Positions 46,427-59,400 of a DNA stretch of 64,000 bases are shown here, in pieces. Position 1 is the first letter of the stretch, and each line of letters starts with the position of its first letter. Source of the DNA: Gigaspora rosea. Its lineage: Eukaryota > Glomeromycota > Glomeromycetes > Diversisporales > Gigasporaceae. The notes under the pieces were generated by a model. The model was not told the origin of the DNA and did no database searches. It worked only from the letters and a program-made list of their open reading frames with translations. The position numbers and the translations under genes are program-made. Location of the stretch: positions 1-64,000 of the forward strand of contig QKWP01002056.1 of assembly GCA_003550325.1 (NCBI GenBank), in the 5' to 3' direction.

Positions 46427-47679
46427 TTCAATTTATACAAAATAACAGAACTGTAACTTGGCAGAAAAAATAAGTTTATTCTTTTTTTTTTTGCTCTATA
46501 TAATTACAAAATTTTATTTTAATTAAATTAATCTAAAGATTAAGAAATATTATTGCTCCAAATTTTATAGTAATTTTTTTTGTTTTATAAATATAATCTT
46601 GTATTGTTCCTTTATTAATATTTAGTAAAAATTGAGTAATATATTATTTTGTACACAGAATTCATTATTTAAATTAGAAGAAGTTCCATTTAAACTACTT
46701 TATCAATAGCTAAAATTTGGCTAAATCAAGAACCAAATTCTTTTTAGTTTTTAAATATTTGAAAAGGTCTAATTTAACCATAATAGCCAAGATAGGTTTG
46801 TTGCTATAACATTGCAAAAAGCTAATATTATTCAATATCTGAAATAATTTAAACGCAATATGATTTGGTATGTAATAAGTTTGTAGTTGTTGGTAACTAG
46901 TAGTAGTTATATATAGATATATAATATGTTATTGATTGTTTTAATTTATACTGCTAAAATTTTAATGTCTGTTTATCTATGCACTTTAAATGATTTGATT
47001 AGCTAAATTTTTTAAAATAAGTTATGTAGCTATAAACAATAATACATTTGGTTTTAAAATAATCTAAAATAATATATACTAATAAAATATTTAGTGAATT
47101 TATATGGTACTAGAAGTCTATACTTGACATGTTCAATTTTTTTAATTGCCAAAAATTTTTATATAAGAGAATTTTCAAAAAACATAAATTTGAAAAATAT
47201 TTTTATGTATAATTACTATATATTTCTAAACTTTAAAGTATTATAATTTTATAAAAATAAAATTTTAAAAATCTGACCGGTAACTTTGATTTAATTTTTG
47301 AACAATATCTAGAGATATAACTATATTTAATTTTATTTTTATATGACATATCTCTACATATAGTACTCGAGTACTGTATATAGCATAATACAGTAACTTA
47401 ATAATACTAGATATCTAAAATAGTACAATTATCAAACAAAGGCATGGATATAAGGATATACCAAGTCTACTAGTAGTAGCTAATTGTAAAATATTCTGAT
47501 TTAGATAGTAATGATATGATTTTTAATTCTAATAGGAAAAGTTAAATTACTTACTTTTGAGTAAAAAGATTAGTATAGTACTATAGGACTTGAAGTATTA
47601 GAACCAAGTATTTGTATAGTATAAAGTATTAAGTAATAGTTTAATTCTGTAGTATTCAAGTAAAAATAAGTTAGTAGAG
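46427..47679. other. AT-rich DNA, nothing recognised
   Basis: Only AT-rich DNA with repeated AGTATAGTA/AGTATT words near 47560-47680 is seen. No frame or RNA is supported. Confidence 0.4.
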
Positions 47680-47796
47680 TATACTTGACTAAGGTTCCAA
47701 ACCGGTTTGAAAATTTTCAACTGTGACCCGTTTGGTAAAAACCAGTTAACAACCAACTATCCAAAACTGAAACTGACTATCTAGTTAAAATGGATT

Positions 47797-47902
47797 ATCC
47801 AATTATAATCAGATGACCCGGATACTCGATTATAATCAGGTGACTCAGATACCTGACTATAATCAGGTGACCCAGATACCCAATTATAATTAGGTGACCC
47901 GG
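47797..47902. repeat. 27-bp minisatellite, four units
   Basis: ATTATAATCAGGTGACYCRG followed by ATACYYG repeats four times with few changes, within the left part of the 47690-50253 element. Confidence 0.8.
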
Positions 47903-48360
47903 TGTTATACTTTTATTTTTTTTTTGTTAGTATATTATTTTATTGCTACTTATTTTTGGCATAGCGGGTGATCAAATCTCCAAATAGGAGATCAAATCTC
48001 CACGACTGATTAAATCTCCAATCGAAAGATTAAAGCCACATGTGAATTAAAATATATATAAGAGTTTGTTTCTGTTTATGGGTGAACAGTGAACAAATAA
48101 TTAACGATTGTAAATACAGTAGTATTTAGTATTGTTGTAACAACCCGATGGATTGATTCATATTATAGAAGGAACCCTTATACCCGTAATTATGTACGTT
48201 AGTTTATTGTTTTAAATCATTTAACCTTAATCGCTCTTTTGTTCACGATCAAACAAAACCGGCCCGATGCAAAAAAAAAAAATATTATTTCGCAAAAATA
48301 TTGTAAATGATGGTATAAGGTGATGGGCAAATTGGTAGATTTCTTCTATTTAACACGAAG

Positions 48361-48930
48361 CCAACAACTAGTTAAAACGAATCAACAAGTCATAGCACCG
48401 GCATATAGCAGCTCCAAAAATACACCATGAATCGGCAACACTACCAGGACGTAAACGATGCGACGGCATCAGAGAAAACATATTATATAGAAAAAAACAA
48501 ATTAGTATACAAAAACAACATTACGACATCAACAGTATCAGCAAACCATGACTTCAAGCAATGAAAAATGAAATACCACTAATCAGCAACATCAGCAACG
48601 ATAACGCCAATCAATGACGACAACAGCAAACAACTGAAAAAGCACAAAAAGGAAATTAGTATCCAGGCACTAGTTAAAGTGAAACAATAGCATGACACCA
48701 ACAGTACCAGTACACTGTGAATTCAAGCAATACAAAAGTGAAATACTACTCCACTAATCAGCAACACTAGCAAGGACAACGCAAACCAACGACGATATCG
48801 GCAAAACGATTGAAAGAGAAAGTACAGTACTGTATTATTGTACAAGAGAAACATTACTATGTAGTAAGTGGTCAAAAAAAATATATTAGCAACGATAAGT
48901 GAAAAAAAAGCCAAGCGATGTAAAAAAAAT
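48361..48930. repeat. CAACA-rich ~180-bp tandem repeat
   Basis: About two and a half units share AAACAACA/CAGCAACA words, ACTAATCAGCAACA, a TTCAAGCAAT-AAAA-TGAAATACYACT block and AACGACGA. It resembles imperfectly duplicated sequence inside a transposon rather than a gene; stops occur in all frames. Confidence 0.6.
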
Positions 48931-49092
48931 AAAAAATAGATATAGATCATCTCCTATCTGTGTAACCAGAGGAGAAATTTTCAACTTTCTAATATGGCGC
49001 GTATTACTGTAATCGTATTACTGTAATCACTAAATCCAACTGATTAATTATTAACCGGATATCCAAAGGGTCAATTGAATATTTATTTATAA

Positions 49093-50104
49093 GGGTGTGG
49101 CGACTAAGAGAAGTTGTTAAGTTGTCACCCCCCAAGCGGCAGGTCTAGAGTTCAAATCCCACTGGAGACGAATTAGAAAAATAGATCTGTGTACCGGTAA
49201 CATTTATTCAACGATCGGTTGGGTACATTACCTGTAGTTCTTGGTTACCATCTTGAATAGGATCTTTCAGGCGAAGTTGTGTTCTGTGATACAGACAAAT
49301 CCAAGGAACCGGAATATTTGAAACCCGTTTGGCAAGACCCGAGTAAGGAGGTAATGAAGATCTTCGATGATACTGCGGATCCAGAATTTGAGACCGAAGA
49401 ACTGGACGAACACCCCGGGGCAAGTGGGGCACCAACATGGCCGCCGGAAAACCGGAGGAAAAGGTCCTATGCTATAGAATTAGGAACCAAGGGAAGTTAA
49501 CCAAAAAGGCACCTAAAGCCGAGGTACAATGACCCATCCGGCTAACTAGTTTGGTAGTTTGAGAGGGATCGGTTATAGGACTGGTGATATAGGTATCGGG
49601 ATTGGAATGAACCTTGCAAGGGCAAGGATACTGTGCGGTTTAATGGTTAGCCCTGACTGCTAGTAGTGGCCTCAGCCATTGCAAAGGTATTCAATACCTA
49701 ATCTAGAAATGTGTGGGTCATAGAAAGATTAGGGGTTGTACTACACCCTCCCTAGGGTAATCCGGCAGTTGGAATGCTACTAGATTACCTATAGAATTAG
49801 GGTGCAAATAGTATGGCAAATGTCGATCTGGGTGGTCTTCAATTGAAGCAGCACGAGGTTATGTGTAGGTGTGATTGTGGTGAGTGATACAGGACAGGGG
49901 ACACCAGAGAGTTTAAATGAGGAATCTCCTAGTTAGGTTACAGGTACGGTGTATAGTGTAGAACCTCCGGGCGGACTACTTAAAATAGGCAACCAAAAGT
50001 TGCACGTGTGGCTATATGTACTCTCATTAACCAAGAATATATTATCTAAAAAACCTAATAAAAATCCACTTGCATGCGACATTGCAATATAAAAAAAAAT
50101 ATAT
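49093..50104 (+). mobile_element. tRNA-headed retroelement family 1, copy C
   Basis: This is the best copy. The head GGGTGTGGCGACTAAGAGAA, then AAGCGGCAGG and GAGTTCAAATCCCACT, fits a Leu/Ser-type tRNA with A and B boxes about 45 bp apart. It ends in an A-rich tail (TATAAAAAAAAAT). ATATTTATTTATAA is perfectly duplicated (49079-49092 and 50105-50118). At 1012 bp it is long for a SINE. A 73-codon frame at 49279-49500 lies in the body. It sits inside the 47690-50253 element. Confidence 0.85.
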
Positions 50105-50364
50105 ATATTTATTTATAATCGTTTATTAACTGGATATCTACTTATTACATTAAAAACCAGTTTGACAAAACTATTATTCGATTAATTTTTTTTTCAGTTC
50201 GGGTAATAGGTTACACAGTTAACTAAGTGATAGGTTGAAACCGTTTGGAACCGTATACTTGACAAGTTTATTTTACTAATAGTTTATTTTACTAAAGCTC
50301 ATTTACTAACAAAATAATTCTAGTCATTGTTGTTAAGATCAGAATAGAATTAGTGTTTAAGTTA

Positions 50365-50506
50365 GGGCTGTGTCATTAATCACCTGATTAGTTTTTATTA
50401 GAGGTCTACCCCTCTTCCTCTTTCTTGATATGTATAGTCAGGTTCCTTATATAATTTCAACTTTTTTTACTCCCCCTAAAAAATCACCTGATTTTTGTTA
50501 CTCCCC
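50365..50506. mobile_element. PIF/Harbinger-like MITE, 142 bp
   Basis: This is an inverted relative of 9065-9214: GGGCTGTGTCATTAATCACC at the left, ACTCCCC at the right, TTA on both sides (50362-50364 and 50507-50509), and the shared AGGTCTACCCCTC and CAGGTT inner words. Confidence 0.75.
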
Positions 50507-50509
50507 TTA

Positions 50510-51088
50510 GTTACTTTATAAAAAAATCTTGTTAGTAAAATGAGCTTTAGTAAAATAAACTATCAGTAAATAAACTTGTTGGTAAATAATTTGTCAGTAA
50601 AATGAGATATTAATAGATTATCCATTTCTGAATAAGGGAAAAATACATTACCGTATATAGTAAATCGTAATGCACATCACTATGAGTTTTACTATAGTCA
50701 AAAATGGCATTTCATGTAAACAATAGTCTGTTTACATTAGTTGGGAAATCATTTTATGGCAACATCTCTGCATCTGCTAAACAGTTTTTAATGATATTAC
50801 TACATTAGAATTGGAAAATAATGCTTTACAAGTTTACTTAGAAATTGAAAATATATTTACTTAGTAGAAAAATGACTTCACTTTGTCGTGAAGTGGTATT
50901 TGTGGCTTAGCAATTTTATATAGTAAATTATATAGATCTGTGCGTCACAATTTACTATGTATGGCTTACTCATTTGGAAACGAATTATCAATTAATAAAG
51001 TAATTGTTAGTAAAATAATTTTTTTGTACATATAGTATATACAAAATTTTGTGCTAAACAAGTTTACTTAATTGAATTAAAAAGGTTG
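50510..51088. other. AT-rich DNA with TTAGTAAAAT words
   Basis: No gene is supported. The motif TTRGTAAAATRA recurs many times on both sides of the 50365 element (50270-50620), suggesting a worn tandem repeat. Confidence 0.4.
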
Positions 51089-53126
51089 GGGTAGAGATAT
51101 TTATCAGGTGATTTCCACCTCTTAAGAGGGTACCCTCCTCCTCCGTCTGATACTAAACTAGCCAATCAAATTTAAGCAAATAATATATACAAACCAGACC
51201 CAAACCAAACTTTAGTCAAGTCTGAGGTGGTCCAGATTTGGTCCAAAGTCTGCAGCCTGTCTTAGTTTAAATATGTTTATATGTATATTTTGGCGCTAAA
51301 CAAGTTTAATTAATGCATAAAGTTAAAATTAATTAGTAAAATTTTGTTAATCATAAGATTTTATAAAATTTTATTAATAAAAGGGAATAGAAATTTGTCG
51401 CACCCGCGACATGTCGCACCTCCTGATTCCGACCAATCAAATCGCACGATTTTGTAGACAAAAAATTTTAAGTTCTAAAAATTAAAAATTTTACTAGTAA
51501 AATGTAAAAATAAATAAGTGATATCAAAATATATAATGTAAAATTTTATTCTGAACAACTTTTTATAAGTCATAAAGATAGATTATCTTAGTAAAAAAAT
51601 ACCGGTTTATAAGAAAAATCAAAAATTTCGATCGTTAGTACATATAAACCTTTTTTTATTGCTAATATAATCTATATTTACGTTCAAGTATTACATGTAA
51701 AATTTTATGCTAAACAACTTCTCTCTAAGTTAAAAACTAAATTGATTTAGTAAAAAAAAAGTTTTATATGTGCTAACTTTGGGAAATTTTGATTTTTCTT
51801 ATAAAACGTTTTTTTACTAAGACAACCTATCTTTACGACTTAGAAAAAGTTGTTCAGAATAAAATTTTACGTTATATGGTTTGCTATTTTATATATATTT
51901 AACACTTTATTAAGTAAAATTTTAAATTTTTAAAAAATAAAATTTTTTGCCTATAAAATCGTGCGATTTGATTGGTCGAAGCAGGGGTGCGACATGTCGC
52001 AGGTGCGACAAATTTATTTTCTTATAATAAAATTCTATAAAAACTTATAATTCACAAATTTTTATTAAATAATTCTAACTTTATGCACTAAGTAACCTTG
52101 TTTAGCATCCAAAAATACATCAAATCGGAATAATTATTTTTAGTTTACTTGAATTTTAAATATTAGATGCATAATTTTTGATTTTTGATCAAAAAAGTCA
52201 AATTTAAGCATCTTTTCTTCAAATTTCAAGTAAGATAAAAAAGTTTCTGCTAATTTAATGTATTTTTAGATGCTAAACAAGTTTACTTAGTGCATAAAGT
52301 TAGAATTAATTAGTAAAATTTTGTGAATCATAAGATTTTATAGAATTTTATTAATAAAATTCTATAAAATCTTATAATTCACAAAATTTTACTAATTAAT
52401 TCTAACTTTATGCACTAAGTAAACTTGTTTAGCATCTAAAAATACATCAAATCGGCATAATTATTTTTATTTTACTTGAAATTTGGAGAAAAGATGCTTA
52501 AATTTGACTTTTTTGATCAAAAATCAAAAATCATGCATCTAATATCTAAAATTCAAGCAAAATAAAAACAATTATTCCGATTTGATGTATTTTTAAATGC
52601 TGAACAAGTTTACTTAGTGCATGAAGTTAGAATTTATTAATAAAAATTTGTGGATTATAAGATTTTATAGAATTTTATTAATGAAATTCTATAAAATCTT
52701 ATGATTTACAAAATTTTACTAATTAATTCTAACTTCATGCACTAAGAAAACTTGTTCAGCATTTAAAAATACATTAAATCAGCAGAATCTTTTTTATTTT
52801 ACTTGAAATTTGGAGAAAAGATGCTTAAATTTGACTGTTTTGATCAAAAATCAAAAATTATGCATCTAATATCTAAAATTCAAGTAAAATAAAAATAATT
52901 ATGCCAATTTGATGTATTTTTGGATGCTAAACAAGTTTACATAGTGAAAATCATTTTCAGAGATTAATATAAAATAAAATTTTAATATTTTTAATTATTA
53001 TTATTAAAAATTTTATATAGTTATTTTGGGCAATTTTGATTGGCTAATAAAACTATATTATATAGCACCTGATAATCCCTCTGACCCCCTCCCCCCTAAA
53101 AAATCAGGTGATAAATGTCTCTACCC
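51089..53126. mobile_element. 2-kb palindromic PIF-like element with a TTG target
   Basis: GGGTAGAGATATTTATCAGG pairs with GGGTAGAGACATTTATCACC (inverted). TTG lies on both sides (51086-51088 and 53127-53129), a variant of the TTA seen for its relatives. The right end carries CCTAAAAAATCAGGTGATAA as in the elements at 12447 and 14109. The core is a series of long mirror-like palindromes (centres near 52345 and 52690) built from AATTCTAACTTNATGCACTA and TTTGATGTATTTTT. Another element is nested at 51383-52024. Confidence 0.7.
51383..52024. mobile_element. 642-bp element with GTCGCACC ends nested in the 2-kb palindrome
   Basis: The arms share AATTTGTCGCACC and GCGACATGTCGCACC near the ends and AATCAAATCGCACGATTTT further in. 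TAATAAAA is duplicated (51375-51382 and 52025-52032). The neighbouring palindrome at about 52345 shows the uninterrupted TTTTATTAATAAAATTCT core, supporting insertion. Confidence 0.7.
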
Positions 53127-54032
53127 TTGTCTTGTCAAAATTTAGAGATATTTGCAATTTTTTATTTTTTTAACTTATTTTTTGACGATTTCTTTAAATT
53201 TTATTAAAACAACCTTTCTAATTCGACTAAGTCAATGCAAAACTTGCATATAGGCACAAAAAAAATTTAAGACTTTTTTAAAATTTATTATACTAATTCT
53301 TAGTTTAAAGAATTTTAACAAAAATTGTTTATTTTTTTAAAAAATAATGATCTGCAAATTTAGCCAATCAAATTAAAGTGCGATATACAAGCACATCACA
53401 TCCATGCAAAGTATATTAACTTCTTTTATATTTTTATATAGTACTTAGTAAGTTGTTTTTTGTTATTTTTCAGTATGTTTTTTTGATGCTGATAGTCTTT
53501 TATACAAATTTTTTCAAAAAGTAAAGATTTTAGTATACCTTTTTCAAAAAGTTAATATTGTTTACAGTTTTGAAATAGAAACAAAAAGTACAAATAGTTA
53601 CAAGATGCTACAATACTCACAAAGCTATCTATATATTTACATATATAGTAAGAACTAATGAATATTTAATGAATAGGCTTTATAAAAAATTTTTAGTATA
53701 TTTTGATTTTTTAGTATTAGTTTATTATATTTTTATACTTTAGATACAATATTTGCTTAGAATAGTTGAATAATAAAAACTCTTTCTCGTACATCTGTAA
53801 ATCCTATAAACAAACAAAAACAAAGAATCAGGAAAAAAGAAATTTCGAAGTAGTTTGCAAGCAAGACAGCCGTTTTGTAGCTCAAGTAGCCAACAAATAG
53901 TTCAAGATTTATTGAGAGAATAGACATAATTAAGAGAACAAGAGAAAAGTTGACTGTAGTTAAAACAACTTCCACAACAAGATTGCTAACTATGTTGCCA
54001 ACACAAGAAGCAAATAATAGGAAATCCAGGAG

Positions 54033-56294
54033 TTGGATACAGATATGATAATAGAGGCAGAACAGATGGATATAGATGCTCAAAGTCCAACTTCTCAAAA
54101 ACGAGCGAAGCTTACACAGTCGGAGATGGATAGTAACATACCTGAGACCCAAAACCAAACAATCAAAAAATACGTTAAGAAGTTGGGAAAATCACAGAGT
54201 CCGCGAAAAAACAAAACAATATGACGTCATTAGGTGCTAGCAATATGTGTATTAATCCGATCACACAAATAACAAGTCAGAAACAGTTAAAATTCTTACC
54301 TGATAACCCATACATAGCGCAGAAACAAACATATTCTCATACAGTTCCAGAATCAGACAATCAATACATGGTAGTTATACAAAACACAGAAACTAAAGTA
54401 GAAGAACCGGGATCAGTAATAGCAGACAAAAAAGGAACTAATAAACTGAGACCCGCAATGGATATAGATAAACATGAAATTAGTGGGTCAAGCCCTGTAT
54501 GGAATGAGGACGACTTTTTGGACATACCAGATCAATCTGTACTTTAATTGGATGATCGACAAAAATTCGACAATTATGAAACACAGTACAATGCTACAAT
54601 AGAAGACAACAATAGTAAATCAACGATACAGAAAAGTTACAGCCAAGCAGTGACGGGAACCGCAAGAAACATAAGAGACAGTAATTGAGAGGACATAGTC
54701 AGAGAAAGAAAAAAGAATTACGAACATACCAAGATAGAGAGGAATTTGATGAAGAAAAATGGGACTATAATAGAATACTTGAGGCCTTCCAGAATATCGA
54801 ACAACTATAGAGTTTAATTCAACACAAACTGACGACAATACTAACCAAATATCCGTTACCCGAAGCAATCTGAACAAAGATGGAGTTCAAAGATAAAGTG
54901 TTTTTCAAGTCATTCTCTAGACGAGTATCTACATAGCTGCAACACCAAAAGGAATTCATATCTATATTACAAAAAGCAACCGAGAGGTACAAGAGGTTCC
55001 ACAACATTATACTAACTAGTAAACAGAACAGGAATCAAATCTTCACTAAATTGAGGCAGAAGCTGGCAATAGATTTTTTAAAAAATCTTCACGCAATGGT
55101 TGTACTATTTAAATAGGTTTGCAAAAATTGAAATTGGATTATCATTTGAAAAATTAAGAGCTGAGATCAGGCATATAATTACTGAGGAACTGGTTAAACT
55201 TCTGGACCATCCCGAACTAATTCCGGAAACATTAATGTATATACTACCATTTGACTTACTGATCGTAGACCGACATAATACAACAAACGTAGTGAAAACA
55301 ATGCGACAACTTTTTAAATTTTCTACGCTACTGGATACATATTTTGTTAATGTATTATCCCCCCTGCCAGATGAACCGGATAACTTAGAGAGACAATGGA
55401 GGGATATGTTCCCAATAAAAGACCATGCTGAGTTAAAAAAGGTCAGAGAATACAGTAGGCAATTGAGGAAAAGATATACTTTCAAACGCCTGCCAGATAC
55501 ATATTTCAATATAATAGAGGACAGATTGCCCCTACTTTGCATACCACAACTACTCATAGATGAAGTTGCACAGGCTTTTCCCTTTGCACCTAAAGACACA
55601 GAAGATTTTAAACAATATGTTGCAATACCAAGGAAACACTACGTATTTACAAGGTTGCTATATGATTACTATAAAACAAAATCTAAGCTACCAGTATCTT
55701 CACTCGAAGTAAAAACGGTAGGAAAATACTCCTTTCCAATCAAGGATAAGGAGTTAGCTAAAGAATTCATAGGCGAGATTCAGGACACATATATGGTCCC
55801 CAGAGTCATACCAGCTAACTATGTCGAAATTAACTACACGGAAAAACCATCTCTATCATGAGACCCAAGAAAAATTTCTGAAGTCAAAATTAGAACACCT
55901 ATAACTCATCCAAGAGAGGTAACGGAGTTGGTATGCAAATTACATCCTCAATATTACTTTTTATGCATACTTGAAACTTGGCTCAAACTCCCACCTAGGG
56001 AACCAAACCCTAAAAATTCACAACATAACCGCAAGATCCTGAATAACATTAAACAATAAAGAAAATAATCAAAGATATGCAACCAGAAATTGAGGTGATG
56101 CTACCAATTACTAAATATGAAGATATTGAACGTACAGTTGAAATCCTGAAAATAAAATTCGATATTAGCCAGATACCACAACATCTACTACAATTACCAG
56201 AACTGAATACACCGGAATAGGATTTGTATGAGTATGGAACAGAACAATAACAACTCTGGCCAGACCAGAATGGGTGTGGAGCAAAAACAAAATA
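54033..56294 (+). pseudogene. LINE ORF1 remnant
   Basis: The ATG at 54033 opens a polar frame rich in Gln/Lys/Ser (SPTSQKRAKLTQSEMD). The frame then shifts at about 54220 (to SGSSPVWNEDDFLDIPDQS), at about 54880 (VFFKSFSRR, then ERYKRFHNIIL) and at about 55100. From 55100 to 55861 it stays open for 253 codons with well-formed helical sequence (FEKLRAEIRHIITEELVKLL, YTFKRLPDTYF), and a similar style continues with stops to about 56294 (LWPDQNGCGAKTK). The role is presumably RNA binding in the retrotransposition particle, inferred from its position; no RRM or CCHC finger could be identified. Confidence 0.7.
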
Positions 56295-56439
56295 GCAACA
56301 CAAACAATAATCAAGTTAACAATAGGTCTATAAAAGGAAAGATACTACAACCTTAACTAATATAGAAAGGACAATAGATAATAATGTATTAGCAAAAGAT
56401 AATCAACAACCACTTAAAATTAAAAATCAAAAACCCTTT

Positions 56440-59400
56440 GAACGAAATCCTGCAGAACCACTAAAAATTATAACCCACAATGCGTGAGGCATTAACAATG
56501 CCCTCAAATTTCAACTGCTCCTTGAACATTGTGCAAAAAAAAGAGCCCATATTGTCGCAATAACCAAAACTAAACTGTCATAGTCGAGGTCCTCTACTCA
56601 TGCTTTAATAAATTCCTTATACAAGATATACATGGCAAACTGTGATGAGCAAATAGCAAAGACTAGGAAAGCCAGTATGGAAACTGCCATAGCTATACAC
56701 CCAGATCTTCAGCCATATATACATAATATCCAATCAATTCCTGCCATAGCTTTACTAATTGACCTATTCTTTCTAGGCAAAAACAAGATTAGATGTATAG
56801 CAATATATATACTCTCAGAGCAACATCAGCAAGTTAAGCTAGCACAGCAAAAAATTATGAACTGGGTCCATTAAACAAGCTCAAAACAAATAGAGGTTAT
56901 AGTTCTGGGTGACTACAATAACAACTGCAATAATAGAACAATTCCGAAAAATTATCTAATTATAAATCTACAACAAGCTGGATTGATAAGCTTGCTGAGC
57001 TTCTACAACATTACAGAAAATACATGGTCAGGACGTGGAAGTGCAAGCCAGATTGATAACTTTTGGATCAGCAAAGGTATATTACTTCAGTTAGCAGAAC
57101 CAAAACTAACATTAGCGGAAAACATAACTGAAAGCGACCATAAAATAGTGGCTACAGAGTTGCCATTAGTATACCCACTAAAGAACAAAAGAAGAAAAAA
57201 GATAAAACGAAAGAGATACTTATATGATAGAATGTCAAAAGAGGACTGGCAAAACTTTGCAAAATCGCTAGAAGATAAAGTAGAGGAAAGGAAGTTAGCG
57301 AACAGGAAAATTGACAACGTCACAACTCTTAACACCATATGGAATACATGGGACAATTTAATAAAGGCAGAAGCTAATAAACATATACCTTTTACCTACT
57401 CTACTCAAAAGACCTTCCATAGTCACATATTTAAAGCAACAAATATACATAGGTGCTAACATTGATGAACAAAATCCTGAAGCGGATTAAAGCACCAGTC
57501 AGCCCAATAACCCAGAGTCAGATAACAATGAGATAAATAAGTTGATAACTAAGATTGTGAAGCTAACTCAGCTAGAAATTGAAGAAGTAGTACAGATGAC
57601 CTTTGTATAGCAGACTATCCTGCAACAAGATTAAAATTTAAAACGATAAGAAATACACTCTTCACGGCAAGGAAATTAGAAGTTCAAAAAAGTAAAAGCA
57701 AATCAATAAACTTCTATATCAACAGACGATATAATAACTTTGCTAGTAATACCATGAAAATAATTGATAGTATTCTATTGAGACATAAGACCTTAGTTAC
57801 TTACCATAATCTGGTAACACCTACAGAGGTAATAACAGATCCTGAAGAAATACTTGAGGCAACTCAAAGGCATTTCAGTACCTGGACAAGACATAATCCA
57901 TATAATGAGGAACTATGGGAAACGATATAGAAAGAATAAATATCAAAGCAACGGTGTTGGAGAGGATTGGGATGAGTTGACAGAACTGATAACGGTCGAG
58001 GAAACAACAAGAATGATAGCTCAAGCACTCTAAATAAAGCAACCGAACCCTCGAATATCTCTAATGAAATTCTGAAAAAATTGTCGACAAAGTGTAAACA
58101 ACTGCTAACCAACATATTCAATAATTGTCTAATAATGAGTATAACCCCAAATAAATGAAAGCAAAGTCTAATTTGGCCCATTGCAAAGAAGGAAATATAC
58201 AACAGTGATATTAGCCAGACTCGCCCAATTATACTCATAGACCATATACGAAAAATTTTTCGAAAATAATTACTGATAGATTAACAAAAGCACTCCAAAG
58301 AACAGGGATTTTATTTGATGTAAATAACGTGGCCCTCCCATTTACATCCACTCTACTCCCTATTCAACAACTTTAGCACATCATCGAAAATGCGAAACTA
58401 TATCACAATAAATTATGGATCCTAATGTAGGATATGTCCAAGGCATATAACACAATCCACCTTCCGCTCCTGAAACAATCGCTACAAAGAATTGGCCTTC
58501 CTGTAAAGATTGTCGAAGTCATAATGGATATATTTAATAATAAAACTAACCAAGTCATTAGTACAATAGGAAAAACTAAAAAGTATGAAGTTGCTGATGG
58601 TATAGACCAGGGAGAGACCCTGTCACCGATTTTTTGGCGATATACTATGACCCGTTATTAAGAAAGTACAGAAGTCTCACAAAGGATATACGATGAATGT
58701 AAGAATACCGAATAAGAAGACCAAGTATGACCATTCAACATCAGTAATCGCGTATATGGATGATATTGTATGGGTAGCAAAATCGAGACAAGAACTAGAT
58801 GAAATAATCAAAACAGCATCTTTCTTCTATGAATTTGCAAATATCAGAGTGAATCTCTCGAAATCAGTACTGTTGTATAATAACTTACCTGACTATGCAC
58901 CAATCATCTTCCAAAAGGAAACAATATTCAATATGGATAAAAATGTGTCAGTGAGATACTTAGGTACATGGGTGGCACGAGAAAATAATACAAGGCAAAT
59001 TCATAATAAAATTATCCATGAAGCGAAGATGGCTATTAATAAGCTAAATCTAGTGAAGATAACGATCAGACAAGCAATCTATATAGTGAACACTATAATA
59101 ATGACCAGAATCACTTACAAAATTCAAAATGTATATCTGCATAAGTCAAAGAGACAGATACTAGACAGGGCAATTGCGAAAATGGACAAGTATAAAGGTA
59201 GATTTGCAACAAGCTTACTGACAGCAACTTTATACTATCTGCATATATATAGTCTTCAAAATACAATATTTATACAAGAAGCGCAATACAGCTGCATAAT
59301 TGAAAAAATGCTCAACACTACAAACTTCAATAGCCAGACTTTCAAAATCCAAATACAGTAGCTTCAAAATTCAGCATGTTCTAACAGATCAGTCCTGCAA

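Larger units (their letters stand above)
47690..50253. mobile_element. 2.6-kb TIR element with a 10-bp TSD carrying passenger repeats
   Basis: AGGTTCCAAACCGGTTT near the left end pairs with GGTTCCAAACGGTTTCAACC (inverted) at the right. TATACTTGAC is perfectly duplicated (47680-47689 and 50254-50263). A duplication of 9-10 bp suggests a Mutator-like element. Inside are a 27-bp minisatellite, a CAACA-rich ~180-bp tandem repeat and a family-1 retroelement. No transposase was found. Confidence 0.7.

Noticed and set aside
48723..48950. 75-codon minus-strand frame with hydrophobic stretches
   Set aside because: It is the complement of the CAACA-rich tandem repeat and has only simple hydrophobic runs.
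55105..58238. Minus-strand frames within the LINE
   Set aside because: They are antisense shadows of the plus-strand ORF1 and ORF2, which carry the recognisable motifs.
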